DNA from: an uncultured Tissierellia bacterium
GTDB taxonomy: Bacteria > Bacillota > Clostridia > Tissierellales > Peptoniphilaceae
Length of the DNA: 30,114 nt
NCBI GenBank assembly: GCA_902489145.1
Contig: CABTYV010000013.1
Location: forward strand, 1 to 30,114
Direction of reading: 5' to 3'
This document shows, one piece after another, positions 1 through 7,066 of this stretch (position 1 is the first letter of the stretch; each line of letters begins with the position of its first letter). Under the pieces are notes generated by a model. It searched no databases, was not told where the DNA came from, and worked only from the letters and a program-made list of their open reading frames with translations. The position numbers were made by a program, and so were the translations under genes.

Positions 1-212
1 CCCCCTCATTTTCCTCTACAGAAAATTCGTATTTCCTTCGAAAAATGTAGAGGAAAAGTGGCACTCCCTCGTTTTCCTCTACATTTTTCGACATTTTCTC
101 TAAAAAAGTGTAGAGGAAAATCGCTACCCCCTTATTTTCCTCTACATTTTCGTCCATTTTCCCAAAAAAACTGTAGAGGAAAATCGCTACCCCCTTGTTT
201 TCCTCTACAGCC
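1..212. repeat. 63-bp tandem repeat with inverted-repeat arms (three full units plus a partial fourth)
   Basis: Units begin at 1, 64, 127 and 190, an exact period of 63. Each full unit has the arm TTTTCCTCTACA (9-20, 72-83, 135-146, 198-209) and its reverse complement TGTAGAGGAAAA (46-57, 109-120, 172-183). The 25-nt segments between arms (21-45, 84-108, 147-171) vary, though the second and third resemble each other. The 13-14 nt on the other side, read as tcgctaccccctt, are nearly constant. Two alternative stems can form, with a 25-nt or a 14-nt loop. The fourth unit decays after 209. The window begins inside the array, so the copy number is unknown. The function is not known. Confidence 0.9.
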
Positions 213-352
213 TCGATCCCTTTCGACACATAAGCACCCAAAAACTAATAGGAAGGGCGACTTCCTTGCCCCTTCCTTGCCCCTCCCGCTCCCCAAGATC
301 ACAGGGGGGCGAGTCACCTTCCCACCCCCTTCGAAAGCTACTCTTTTTGATT
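213..352. other. Intergenic tail between the repeat array and the DUF5714 gene
   Basis: This stretch holds pyrimidine-rich sequence on the plus strand, including a small tandem duplication of cttccttgccc (261-282). A short inverted repeat AGGAAG/CTTCCT (250-255 with 261-266, loop 256-260) is followed on the minus strand by ATTAGTTTTT. It could be a weak terminator for the DUF5714 gene ending at 353. No coding potential is convincing here; open frames across it are an effect of the 63-bp period being divisible by three. Confidence 0.4.
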
Positions 353-1057
353 CTAGGGCCGAGCAGAAGTCGATTTGGGATGATAGGGGCAAGCCTCCTG
401 AAGACATTGGTTATTTTGAGCGAAGCGACGGCAGCGAATGCTGGACCGGGTCATCTCAATACCGAAGTGCGCCTGCACGAAATCAATGGCGCTGAGGATG
501 GCGGAATAGGAATCGCGTTTACAGCAGCGTGGTCCACCGCTCTGGGCAATTCGGTTGAGCGCACGCGAAGTCATTTCATTGGAAAGCCCCCAGCCGGCCC
601 CGGAGAGCGGAGAGCTATCTGTGATCAGCGAAAGAAATATGCCGGTTGATATGCCGGCGCCACAGGTGCCCCAGAATCCGCAGACCCCGCCTGGCACCTG
701 CCGTCCCCGGCGGACCATTTCCCGGAGGGCTCGATCAAAATCGACTTTTCCTCCGACATTTTTGTAAGCAGTCAGAAGAGCTGCGCCAACTAAGACGTGA
801 TGCTCCGGTCCATGCATGTGGCAGAAAGGCATGTCCATCATTTTTTCCAGGATGGCAATTGGATCGGTGCTCGTTGCTGTTTGACAAATGGCATAGATGG
901 CTTCCAGCCCCTGGCTATGGCAAGCGTCGCAAATATAGTGGCCCTGCACACAACGCACCCGGGCGGCTTCCTTTTTATGACAGATGGCACAAACCATCTC
1001 TTCTGCCTCCTCTAAATAGACGAGTGGCTCCTTACAAATCAAGCATTCTTCTGCCAT
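353..1057 (-). CDS. DUF5714 domain-containing cysteine-rich protein
   Basis: The 234-residue product matches the DUF5714 family, whose function is unknown. It begins with a zinc-ribbon-like pair of CxxC motifs (C5/C8 and C23/C26) and a second cysteine group (C36, C43, C46). The core signature follows: MHGPEHH near 81-87, then VPGGVCGFWGTCGAG (121-135) and GGPRCCKRDS (174-183). The last part carries two further cysteines before a CPYHP motif. Such conserved Cys/His suggests metal binding, which is inference. The start at 1057 is chosen because AAAGGA lies about 10 nt upstream. Extending to 1171 adds residues unlike the family and has no good ribosome binding site. It is the last gene after TM2 and DUF2752 genes on the same strand, 110 nt downstream of the latter. 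Confidence 0.85.
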   Translation of the reverse strand: MAEECLICKEPLVYLEEAEEMVCAICHKKEAARVRCVQGHYICDACHSQGLEAIYAICQTATSTDPIAILEKMMDMPFCHMHGPEHHVLVGAALLTAYKNVGGKVDFDRALREMVRRGRQVPGGVCGFWGTCGAGISTGIFLSLITDSSPLSGAGWGLSNEMTSRALNRIAQSGGPRCCKRDSYSAILSAIDFVQAHFGIEMTRSSIRCRRFAQNNQCLQEACPYHPKSTSARP

Positions 1058-1167
1058 AGAGATCAATTCCTTTCTAACACAAAAAGACTCCTGGCCGGGA
1101 TTCAAAAGCGATGGATCGATCAGGAGCTTCTTCATTTTGTTGCAATTTTTGAATCCCCTCCACCCGA

Positions 1168-1530
1168 TCAATCATAGAGCAGGGGATTGTGCCAATTGTG
1201 CCATGCCAGCAAAAAAGTGAGTAAAAACGCGCCGATCCAAATCAACCGCCGATGCGCAAGAAGCCAGGCATCAAGAGAGCTACTCCGGCCGGTCCAATAA
1301 AGGCCCCCGTAGAGCAAAGAAGAAAGAAGCAAGGGCAGGGCCAGAGGATGATAAGCGAGGCTTTGACGGAGCTTCCCCTGAAATAAAAGAAGGAAGGCTC
1401 GGGTCAGCCCGCAGCCGGGGCAAGGCCGATGAAAAAGCCGATAAATCGGGCACAGCCTGATCTGATGCGCATTGGCCCAAAGAATAAGACCAACAACCAA
1501 AACAAAAAGAAAAGCGCGTGTCCGCTTCAT
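1168..1530 (-). CDS. DUF2752 domain membrane protein
   Basis: This is a 120-residue protein with an N-terminal membrane segment (about 6-21), the family motif CPGCGLTRA (37-45) after an upstream Cys (C27), and at least two more hydrophobic segments (about 64-80 and 97-113). This is the DUF2752 signature; the role of the family is not established. The ATG at 1528-1530 is preferred because GGAGG lies 5 nt upstream; a TTG at 1542 would place that site inside the gene. It follows the TM2 gene by 14 nt, so the two are very probably co-transcribed. TM2 and DUF2752 genes are often neighbours in Bacillota. Confidence 0.85.
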   Translation of the reverse strand: MKRTRAFLFVLVVGLILWANAHQIRLCPIYRLFHRPCPGCGLTRAFLLLFQGKLRQSLAYHPLALPLLLSSLLYGGLYWTGRSSSLDAWLLAHRRLIWIGAFLLTFLLAWHNWHNPLLYD

Positions 1531-1544
1531 CACGCCCTCCAATA

Positions 1545-1880
1545 TTAAAGAATGGCCAACACCCTTTGAAGATTATAATCCTTGGTCTTCTTGCTGATGC
1601 TAAACCAGTCGATGATAGTGAGCACGCCACATAGTCCCCCGGTGAAGAGCTTTAAGAGTCCCATGCTTGTCTCCCCGAGCATGAAGCGGTCAATGCCCAG
1701 GCCACCGACAAAAATGGAGATAAGCAGCATCATGGTCGGGTCCCGGAGCTCACAGGACTGTAGCCTGAGCAAATCATCTTCACTGCACATTTTCAGACGA
1801 TCGCGCAGCATGGGAATGGCGTTGCCGTAAAATTACTTCGCATTGGTGGTCAAATAAAGAGAAATATCATTGTCATTCAT
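1545..1880 (-). pseudogene. TM2 domain protein interrupted by an in-frame TAA
   Basis: The gene starts with a well-placed ribosome binding site (GGGGAGG, 6 nt before ATG at 1880) and reads MNDNDISLYLTTNAK before a TAA at 1833-1835. The same frame then continues as FYGNAIPMLRDRL and an intact TM2 domain (PF05154): LRDPTMMLLISIF, GGLGIDRFMLG, a second hydrophobic segment and IDWFSISKKTKDYN. Family members commonly have a tyrosine where the stop lies (NAKYF), so a TAT to TAA change is the simplest explanation. The methionine at 1811 begins an open frame of 88 codons but has no ribosome binding site, so a shortened protein would need reinitiation. A sequencing error is also possible. Downstream genes keep their own ribosome binding sites. 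Confidence 0.75.
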
Positions 1881-1913
1881 ATTAGGCCTCCCCGGCTTTA
1901 TTAAGATGATTAT

Positions 1914-1943
1914 AGTATACCACCTTATGGCAAAAAGTGTTAA
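1914..1943 (-). promoter_or_regulatory. Probable sigma-A promoter for the TM2/DUF2752 genes
   Basis: Read on the minus strand, TTAACA (1938-1943) and TATACT (1914-1919) are 18 nt apart, with five of six matches in each hexamer. The -10 lies 34 nt upstream of the ATG at 1880. An overlapping TATAAT (1909-1914) is an alternative -10. Confidence 0.5.
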
Positions 1944-2047
1944 TATGTAGCGCGATTTATAATTTTAGTTTATTCGCTTCTTAGTTTTATCCTTCCAAAA
2001 GCCATTGGTCCTCGCTGTGCAATAAAAAGCAGGGGAATCTGGCTATG

Positions 2048-2077
2048 TTTTTAGAGGGGCTTATGATAAGGTAAAAT
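2048..2077 (+). promoter_or_regulatory. Possible weak promoter for the LOTUS-DUF3825 gene
   Basis: TTTTTA (2048-2053) and TAAAAT (2072-2077) are 18 nt apart, 45 nt before the ATG at 2122. Neither box is strong. The rest of 1881-2121 is A+T-rich intergenic DNA between two divergent genes, with no other structure seen. Confidence 0.25.
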
Positions 2078-2121
2078 GAGTCAGTGCACGGATACGAACG
2101 CGCATAAAAAAGGAGCATGAG

Positions 2122-3489
2122 ATGGACCAACAAGAGAGAGAAAAAGTCGGACAAGCGATTGTAAGACTCGTAAAACAGAATGCACAGGATGAAAGTGGCT
2201 GGGTGCCCTTCACCAGGCTGGGCATTCTGTTCAATCATGAGGGGATCTCCTACCGAACCTACGGTTTTGAAAAATTGCGTCCCTTTCTAAATAGTTTTGA
2301 GGATTTACTGGAATTTCAGGACGTGGAGGAGGCCGGAAATCCCCCGGTTTGTTACGTCCGCGTACGGAAGGACGGGGCTTTTCCCCTGATTCAAAAGGAA
2401 GACGCCAACCTTGACCAAAAGCCGGCAGGAGCAGAAAGCAAGAAAGCCCCCTTAGAGGTCCCAGCCAAGCCCACTTTTCGTCCCCTAAGGGAGGACAATG
2501 CGCCTGCTTTCCGGCAGATCGTGCCCGATGGCAGCAGTTGGCTCTTTAACTGGGCCTTTATTCATTTTGACCGGCTCAAAGATCTGGCGAATCTGGCCTT
2601 ACCCGAGAAATGGTACTACGGAGATGATCCGGGCCAAAAGCCTTTTGATATTTTATATAACTATTTGGCCTATACCTTCAAGCGCCTCTGTCTGGAGGAA
2701 AAGATTGTGATCTCAAAGGATCAGCAGTTTGCCGCTTTTAACACGGGTCTGGTCGACCAAAAATATGAATATATCTACTGTCTCTTCACCCCCAACACCA
2801 GGAGTGATGCCGGCCAATACTGGTACCTGGTGGATTTCGTGGTAGCTGGAGAAGATGAGGGAAAGAAGCTGATCACCTACTTCAATCCCTTGCCCAAGCG
2901 TGCCAATTATTTTGAAAATAGAATAGAAAACATGCTTTTTGATTCGTCCACCGGCAGCTTATCCTGCGATTATGTCCACATCCTGACGGAGCGGACGGGC
3001 CGCTTCCCGGTTGACTTCCTGGAGGACAATTGTCCGGAAGCATTTTTGGTGATCGATGGCATTAGCTGCAGCGCCTTCCCGACCGATATGCTTCCTTATG
3101 ATAAAAAACTCTATTTTAAAAAGCTGGGCGAAAAGATCAAGGACACCCCGCGCATTCTAAACCGGCTGAAAAATCGGGTTCAGGATGCGGTCAATTTAGC
3201 GATAAAGAGAACCGAATGGAATTATAAGACGGCCATCCCCATGTATTACCCCGCCCGCAACAAAGGTTCATTACTGCTTCCCCTTACCCTGGTCCGGGAG
3301 GACCAGGTGGATTTGGCCCTAGTGGTAGAGCGTCAGCCTTCTGGCTCCTACCAGGGACAAACCGTCCTGCCGCTTTCCTTGGCCTATAAAAACAGCCGCT
3401 TGGTCTGCCGACCAGATAGTGACTGGCTCAAGCCCAACCTCCTCTCGTCCAACGAATGGGACAATGAGGAGGACGAGGAAGACGCGTAA
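2122..3489 (+). CDS. LOTUS/OST-HTH domain protein with DUF3825
   Basis: The 455-residue protein has three parts. Residues about 3-85 look like an OST-HTH/LOTUS winged-helix domain: an initial helix, SGWVPFTRLGILFN, then YRTYGFEKLRPFLNSF and a closing strand. This class is known or predicted to bind RNA. A charged, proline-rich linker (about 88-125) follows. Residues about 127-440 match DUF3825 (PF12873), with features such as SSWLFNWAFIHFDRLKDLA and NTGLVDQKYEYIYCLF; its activity is unknown. The C-terminus is strongly acidic (EWDNEEDEEDA). The start is supported by AAGGAG 6 nt upstream. It stands alone, divergent from the TM2 group, and ends at a strong hairpin. A role in RNA metabolism or stress/defence is inference from the LOTUS domain only. 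Confidence 0.8.
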   Translation: MDQQEREKVGQAIVRLVKQNAQDESGWVPFTRLGILFNHEGISYRTYGFEKLRPFLNSFEDLLEFQDVEEAGNPPVCYVRVRKDGAFPLIQKEDANLDQKPAGAESKKAPLEVPAKPTFRPLREDNAPAFRQIVPDGSSWLFNWAFIHFDRLKDLANLALPEKWYYGDDPGQKPFDILYNYLAYTFKRLCLEEKIVISKDQQFAAFNTGLVDQKYEYIYCLFTPNTRSDAGQYWYLVDFVVAGEDEGKKLITYFNPLPKRANYFENRIENMLFDSSTGSLSCDYVHILTERTGRFPVDFLEDNCPEAFLVIDGISCSAFPTDMLPYDKKLYFKKLGEKIKDTPRILNRLKNRVQDAVNLAIKRTEWNYKTAIPMYYPARNKGSLLLPLTLVREDQVDLALVVERQPSGSYQGQTVLPLSLAYKNSRLVCRPDSDWLKPNLLSSNEWDNEEDEEDA

Positions 3490-3517
3490 ATTGACCAGGA
3501 GAAAATTTCTTACACAT

Positions 3518-3563
3518 AAAAGGAGCAGCTGCAAAAGGGATGCTGAGCAGCTGCTCCTTTTTT
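3518..3563. terminator. Rho-independent terminator, probably bidirectional
   Basis: The arms AAAAGGAGCAGCTGC (3518-3532) and GCAGCTGCTCCTTTT (3547-3561) pair perfectly across a 14-nt loop. On the plus strand the T run ends the LOTUS-DUF3825 transcript. On the minus strand the T run is only four bases, but the hairpin also sits just past the GntP permease stop. Confidence 0.85.
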
Positions 3564-3601
3564 AGCGCCTTTTCATCAGAACCAAGACCAGACGACTGAA
3601 A

Positions 3602-4993
3602 TTAATGAAGAATCAAGCTCAAAATCCAGACGCCTGCCATTCCGCAGAGGCCTTCTACCAAGGTCACCGCAGTTTGTGTCTTATAGCCCTCCTCTGCCTT
3701 CAGCCCACCAAAGTTGGTGACGACCCAGAAATAGGAGTCGTTGGCATGGGAAACGGTCATGGCGCCAGCACCAATGGCCATTACCACTAAAGCGGCACCC
3801 ACCGGAGTGCTCATACCGAGCACCTCAAGCAGGGGCGCCACAATGCCCGCAGTGGTCGTAATGGCGACGGTCGAGGAGCCCTGCGCTGTCTTTAAAATCG
3901 CAGCGAGGAGGAAGGGGAAGAAAATGCCAATTTTCTGGAGGGTCGTCGCATTTTCCGTGATGAAATCCACCAAACGTGTGTTGGCGATGACGGTGCCCAA
4001 AACGCCACCCGCGGCCGTCACAAAGAGGATGGGGCCGGCGGTTTTGAGGCAATCATCAATAATCTGATAGAGCTCCTTGCCTTGTTTGCGGCTGGAGAGC
4101 AGCATAATCCCAAAGATTACGCCAACAGCTAAGGCCACGATCGGCGTCCCCAAGAAGCGGAAGCCGGTGTAAAGGGCCCCGGTCCAGCCCAGGATGCTGG
4201 CGATGTTGGACATGGCCATCAGGAGCACCGGAACCAGGATGGGGGCCAAGGAAATGGCACCACTCGGCAGCTTTCCGTAGGAAGCGACGATTTCCTCGTA
4301 GGTCTCCACCACTTCATTTTCATTGACATCATCACTGGCCGTGATCTTCTTGCCGATATACTTGGCATAGAAGAAAGCACCAACCAGAGCCGGGATCGAA
4401 ACAAGTAGGCCCAGGCCCATCACGAGCAGGAGCTCATTGCCCACACCCAGCGTGTTGGCCGCGGCGATGGGGCCGGGGGTCGGCGGAATAAAGACGTGAG
4501 AGGCATAGAGTCCAGAAGAGAGGCCCACCGTCATGGCAACCGAGGAGGCACCGGTGCGTTTGACCATGGCGCGGCGGATCGGGTTCAAAATAACAAAGCC
4601 GGAGTCACAGAAAACAGGGATAGACACGACCCAACCCATAATCTGGATGGCCAGGACCGGATGCTTGGGGCCAACAATTTTGACCACCATATCCGCGAGC
4701 TTGAGGGCGGCCCCTGTTTTTTCCAAAAGGGAGCCAATGATAGTCCCAAAAATAATCACAATCCCAATGGAGGTGAAGGTGCCAGCGAAGCCCTTGCCGA
4801 TAACCCCCGCAATCCCCTGCTGGACCAGCTCCCCGTTGTTTTTAATATCATTGAGCGGAATCCCACCCAGGATCCCCAAAACAAAGGATACCGTTAAAAT
4901 CGACAGGAAGGGATGGATATGAAACTTACTGATCATAAGAATCATGACAATAATGGCCACCACAAAGGCGATCAATAAGCCAATACCTGACAT
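3602..4993 (-). CDS. GntP family permease, probably for glycerate
   Basis: The 463-residue, very hydrophobic protein matches the GntP family of gluconate/glycerate:H+ symporters. It begins with GIGLLIAFVVAIIVMILMI, contains the family stretch SIPVFCDSGFVIL (around 124-136) and HVFIPPTPGPIAAA (around 165-178), and has a charged cytoplasmic loop near 214-245 between its two membrane halves. Length is normal. It starts 16 nt after the stop of the glycerate 2-kinase gene, with AAAGGAG 6 nt upstream of ATG, so both genes form one operon. The kinase partner makes D-glycerate the likeliest substrate; gluconate or a related hydroxy acid is possible. Confidence 0.9.
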   Translation of the reverse strand: MSGIGLLIAFVVAIIVMILMISKFHIHPFLSILTVSFVLGILGGIPLNDIKNNGELVQQGIAGVIGKGFAGTFTSIGIVIIFGTIIGSLLEKTGAALKLADMVVKIVGPKHPVLAIQIMGWVVSIPVFCDSGFVILNPIRRAMVKRTGASSVAMTVGLSSGLYASHVFIPPTPGPIAAANTLGVGNELLLVMGLGLLVSIPALVGAFFYAKYIGKKITASDDVNENEVVETYEEIVASYGKLPSGAISLAPILVPVLLMAMSNIASILGWTGALYTGFRFLGTPIVALAVGVIFGIMLLSSRKQGKELYQIIDDCLKTAGPILFVTAAGGVLGTVIANTRLVDFITENATTLQKIGIFFPFLLAAILKTAQGSSTVAITTTAGIVAPLLEVLGMSTPVGAALVVMAIGAGAMTVSHANDSYFWVVTNFGGLKAEEGYKTQTAVTLVEGLCGMAGVWILSLILH

Positions 4994-5009
4994 AAAGTGC
5001 TCCTTTCAT

Positions 5010-6239
5010 TTATTGGTCAATGAGGACAATGGAAACATCATTGACATTGGTGCCGGTCGGTCCCGTGATCAGAAGGCCGCCGATCTGCTGCAAGGCATGG
5101 TAGGCGTCATTGTCCTCCAGATATTCATAGAGGCGCTTCCCCCGCTTTTCAAGCGCTGCCTTGCTTTGTCCGTCTACATAGCCGCCTGCGGCATCGGTGG
5201 GACCATCGGTCCCGTCACTCCCAAAGCTAAAGACCGCCACCCCGTCCAGACCCGCAAGCTTTTCCGCAGCTGCCAAGGCTAATTCCTGGTTTCTTCCTCC
5301 CTTCCCCTGGCCCTTCAGGTGAACGACGGTTTCCCCGCCTGCCAAAAAGGCCTTTTTCCCCTTTCTGCGAGACTGACTCCTTGCTACGGCACCTAGAAAA
5401 TAACCCGCCTCTCTCGCCTCGCAATCCAGCACATCGGTTAATATCTGACTTTCATAGCCCAAAGCCTGGGCCTGATCGGCTGCTGCGCGGCAAAGCTCGG
5501 ATACTGAGCCCGTCACTACGGTAGTCACATTGTCCAGCGACTTAGGCGTTTCAACCGCAAGCGCAGCCATGACCTCGTCCGAAAACTGCCAGCCATATTT
5601 TTTGACCAGGGCTAAGGCCTCCGCACAGGTCGACCCGTCCGGATAGGCCGGACCGGAAGCAATCATATCTAAGGGATCGCCAATAATATCGGAGAGGATG
5701 ATCGAAAAAATGGAGGCCGGCGCACAGTGCCTGGCAAACTTTCCGCCCTTTACCGCTGAGAGACGCTTTCTGATCGTATTCATCTCCTGGATATCCGCCC
5801 CTGACGCTAGCATTTGCCGGGTAATCTCCTGCAATTCGATAGGGGGAATCACAGGCTCTTCAAAAAGGGCAGAACCGCCACCTGATACGAGAAAGACCAC
5901 CTGATCCTCTGCCCCAAGGCCACTCACCAGATCCAAAACCGCCCGCGTGGCTTCAAAAGAATGAGCGTCTGGTACCGGATGCCCGGCTTCATAGCAGACC
6001 GTTTTTTGCAGGGGACCCTCCACATGGCCATATTTCGTGATGCAGATTCCCTTCACCAGAGCCTGGCCCAAATCACATTCTGCCTGCTTGGCCATGGACC
6101 AGGCGGCCTTGCCGATGGCCACCAGATAGGTCCTTCCTTCGGGCCAGGAACGTGCGGATAGCGCCCTGGAAACGGCTGGGCCGGGCGAAACGGCTACCAA
6201 GCTTTTTTGAATAATCGTTTCCGCATCCTGTCGTAGCAT
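5010..6239 (-). CDS. D-glycerate 2-kinase (DUF4147/MOFRL family)
   Basis: The protein (409 residues) is a complete member of the glycerate 2-kinase family that turns D-glycerate into 2-phosphoglycerate using ATP, feeding directly into enolase. The N-terminal DUF4147 part shows AIGKAA (41-46, with the conserved lysine 44), GHPVPD (86-91), VSGGGSALFE (118-127) and SDIIGDPLDMIASGP (183-197). The C-terminal MOFRL domain shows GGRNQELAL (314-322) and SDGTDGPTDAAG (341-352). The ATG at 6239 has AAAGGAG 6 nt upstream, the same context as in the following permease gene. It is the first gene of the glycerate operon and lies behind a promoter with a cre-like site, so catabolite control is plausible. 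Confidence 0.92.
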   Translation of the reverse strand: MLRQDAETIIQKSLVAVSPGPAVSRALSARSWPEGRTYLVAIGKAAWSMAKQAECDLGQALVKGICITKYGHVEGPLQKTVCYEAGHPVPDAHSFEATRAVLDLVSGLGAEDQVVFLVSGGGSALFEEPVIPPIELQEITRQMLASGADIQEMNTIRKRLSAVKGGKFARHCAPASIFSIILSDIIGDPLDMIASGPAYPDGSTCAEALALVKKYGWQFSDEVMAALAVETPKSLDNVTTVVTGSVSELCRAAADQAQALGYESQILTDVLDCEAREAGYFLGAVARSQSRRKGKKAFLAGGETVVHLKGQGKGGRNQELALAAAEKLAGLDGVAVFSFGSDGTDGPTDAAGGYVDGQSKAALEKRGKRLYEYLEDNDAYHALQQIGGLLITGPTGTNVNDVSIVLIDQ

Positions 6240-6271
6240 GAGTGCTCCTTTCTAATGGCAACGATCTTGCG

Positions 6272-6310
6272 AGTATATATAACCGGACAATCAAAATGCA
6301 AACGTTTTTG
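6272..6310 (-). promoter_or_regulatory. Promoter of the glycerate operon with a cre-like operator over the -35
   Basis: On the minus strand TTGCAT (6296-6301) and TATACT (6272-6277) are 18 nt apart; an overlapping TATATA would give a spacing of 16. The 14-bp site TGCAAACGTTTTTG (plus strand, 6297-6310) has the central AACGTT of CcpA-type cre sites and about 11 of 14 agreeing positions, and it covers the -35. CcpA or a LacI-family regulator binding here is inference. Confidence 0.45.
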
Positions 6311-6357
6311 TTGAAAATAAAAGAACTTTTTTTCAATCCTCCTCGATTGTCCTTTTG

Positions 6358-6918
6358 CTAACGGTCGCGGCCCGATTCCATTCCTTGTAAAAGGGCCAGC
6401 GCTTCCTCCTGACTGAAGAAGGGCAGGTTCAATCCTCGCTCCTGAAGCATTTGAGCGAAAAGGGCCATAAAAACACCCGGCTCCTGGGCCGCATAAATCG
6501 TATTTTTTACGGCCAGATAGTCTTCTGCCCGTTTGGGCATCTCCCCCATCCAGTTTCCTCGACAGGTGAGATGTAAGCCACAGCTGGGACTGCCTTCGAT
6601 GGCGACCACCCCCAGAAGCTCATAAAATTCCGGCTCCCGATTATATAGCTCCAGCTGGTCCACGATCCCCTCCAGCATCAGACGGGCTTGACGCTGATAA
6701 TGAGGCGTTTCAAACTGCTCCTTCACATGCCCCCAGCGCTTGGTGCCGAAGAGCATCAGCTCGGGACAGGGAAGCTGGATGAAATTGATGTCTTCTTTCA
6801 TGCACGCCTCAATCAGACGGCTGCGCAAGGCATATTCATACTCCAAATTTCGCTCCTCCGACTTCACCTTCGAAGCCGTATTGAGCAGGCAATGGCTCAT
6901 CAGTAAGATCCGCTTCAT
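6358..6918 (-). CDS. TudS-related putative desulfidase (CD3072-like, DUF523 superfamily)
   Basis: The 186-residue protein has the three cysteines typical of the TudS/DUF523 group: SHCLLN (C10), PCPEL (C51) and EGSPSCG (C113). In thiouracil desulfidase TudS the corresponding cysteines hold a [4Fe-4S] cluster that removes sulfur from thiolated substrates. The stretch FGTKRWGHVKEQFETPHY (57-74) and the length fit the CD3072 branch named from Clostridioides difficile, whose substrate is not known. AAGGGAG lies 5 nt before the ATG. It stands between the glycerate operon and the ABC importer without tight coupling to either. No clear terminator was seen after it, so transcripts may run into the glycerate operon. 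Confidence 0.8.
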   Translation of the reverse strand: MKRILLMSHCLLNTASKVKSEERNLEYEYALRSRLIEACMKEDINFIQLPCPELMLFGTKRWGHVKEQFETPHYQRQARLMLEGIVDQLELYNREPEFYELLGVVAIEGSPSCGLHLTCRGNWMGEMPKRAEDYLAVKNTIYAAQEPGVFMALFAQMLQERGLNLPFFSQEEALALLQGMESGRDR

Positions 6919-7003
6919 CTTTTCTCCCTTCTCAAGCTAGGCTCCCTTGTTATGACACAAGCCCTCTGCCTCCTCCCCCTGGAAAAAGGCCCTATGTAGA
7001 AGC

Positions 7004-7023
7004 GGGCGGTCCGAAGACCGCCC
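7004..7023 (-). terminator. Stable UUCG hairpin after the ABC importer operon
   Basis: On the minus strand GGGCGGTC-TTCG-GACCGCCC forms a perfect 8-bp stem with a C(UUCG)G tetraloop, known for high stability. It lies 44 nt past the stop of the solute-binding protein gene. No T run follows (GCTTCTACATAGG), so it may stabilise the 3' end or stop transcription poorly rather than act as a classical terminator. Confidence 0.55.
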
Positions 7024-7066
7024 ATTTGGAATTTTATTTAACTAAAGGATTGCTTGTTTCAACTTG

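Noticed and set aside
1..212. CRISPR array
   Set aside because: The repeat and spacing look similar at first, but the segments between arms share sequence with each other, are only 25 nt long, and no cas gene is in the window.
58..495. Plus-strand open frame with 21-residue repeats
   Set aside because: The 63-bp period is divisible by three, so a frame stays open by chance. There is no ribosome binding site and the frame runs into the antisense of the DUF5714 gene.
1058..1171. Longer start for the DUF5714 protein
   Set aside because: The extra residues do not fit the family and no ribosome binding site is at the right distance, whereas one is present before 1057.
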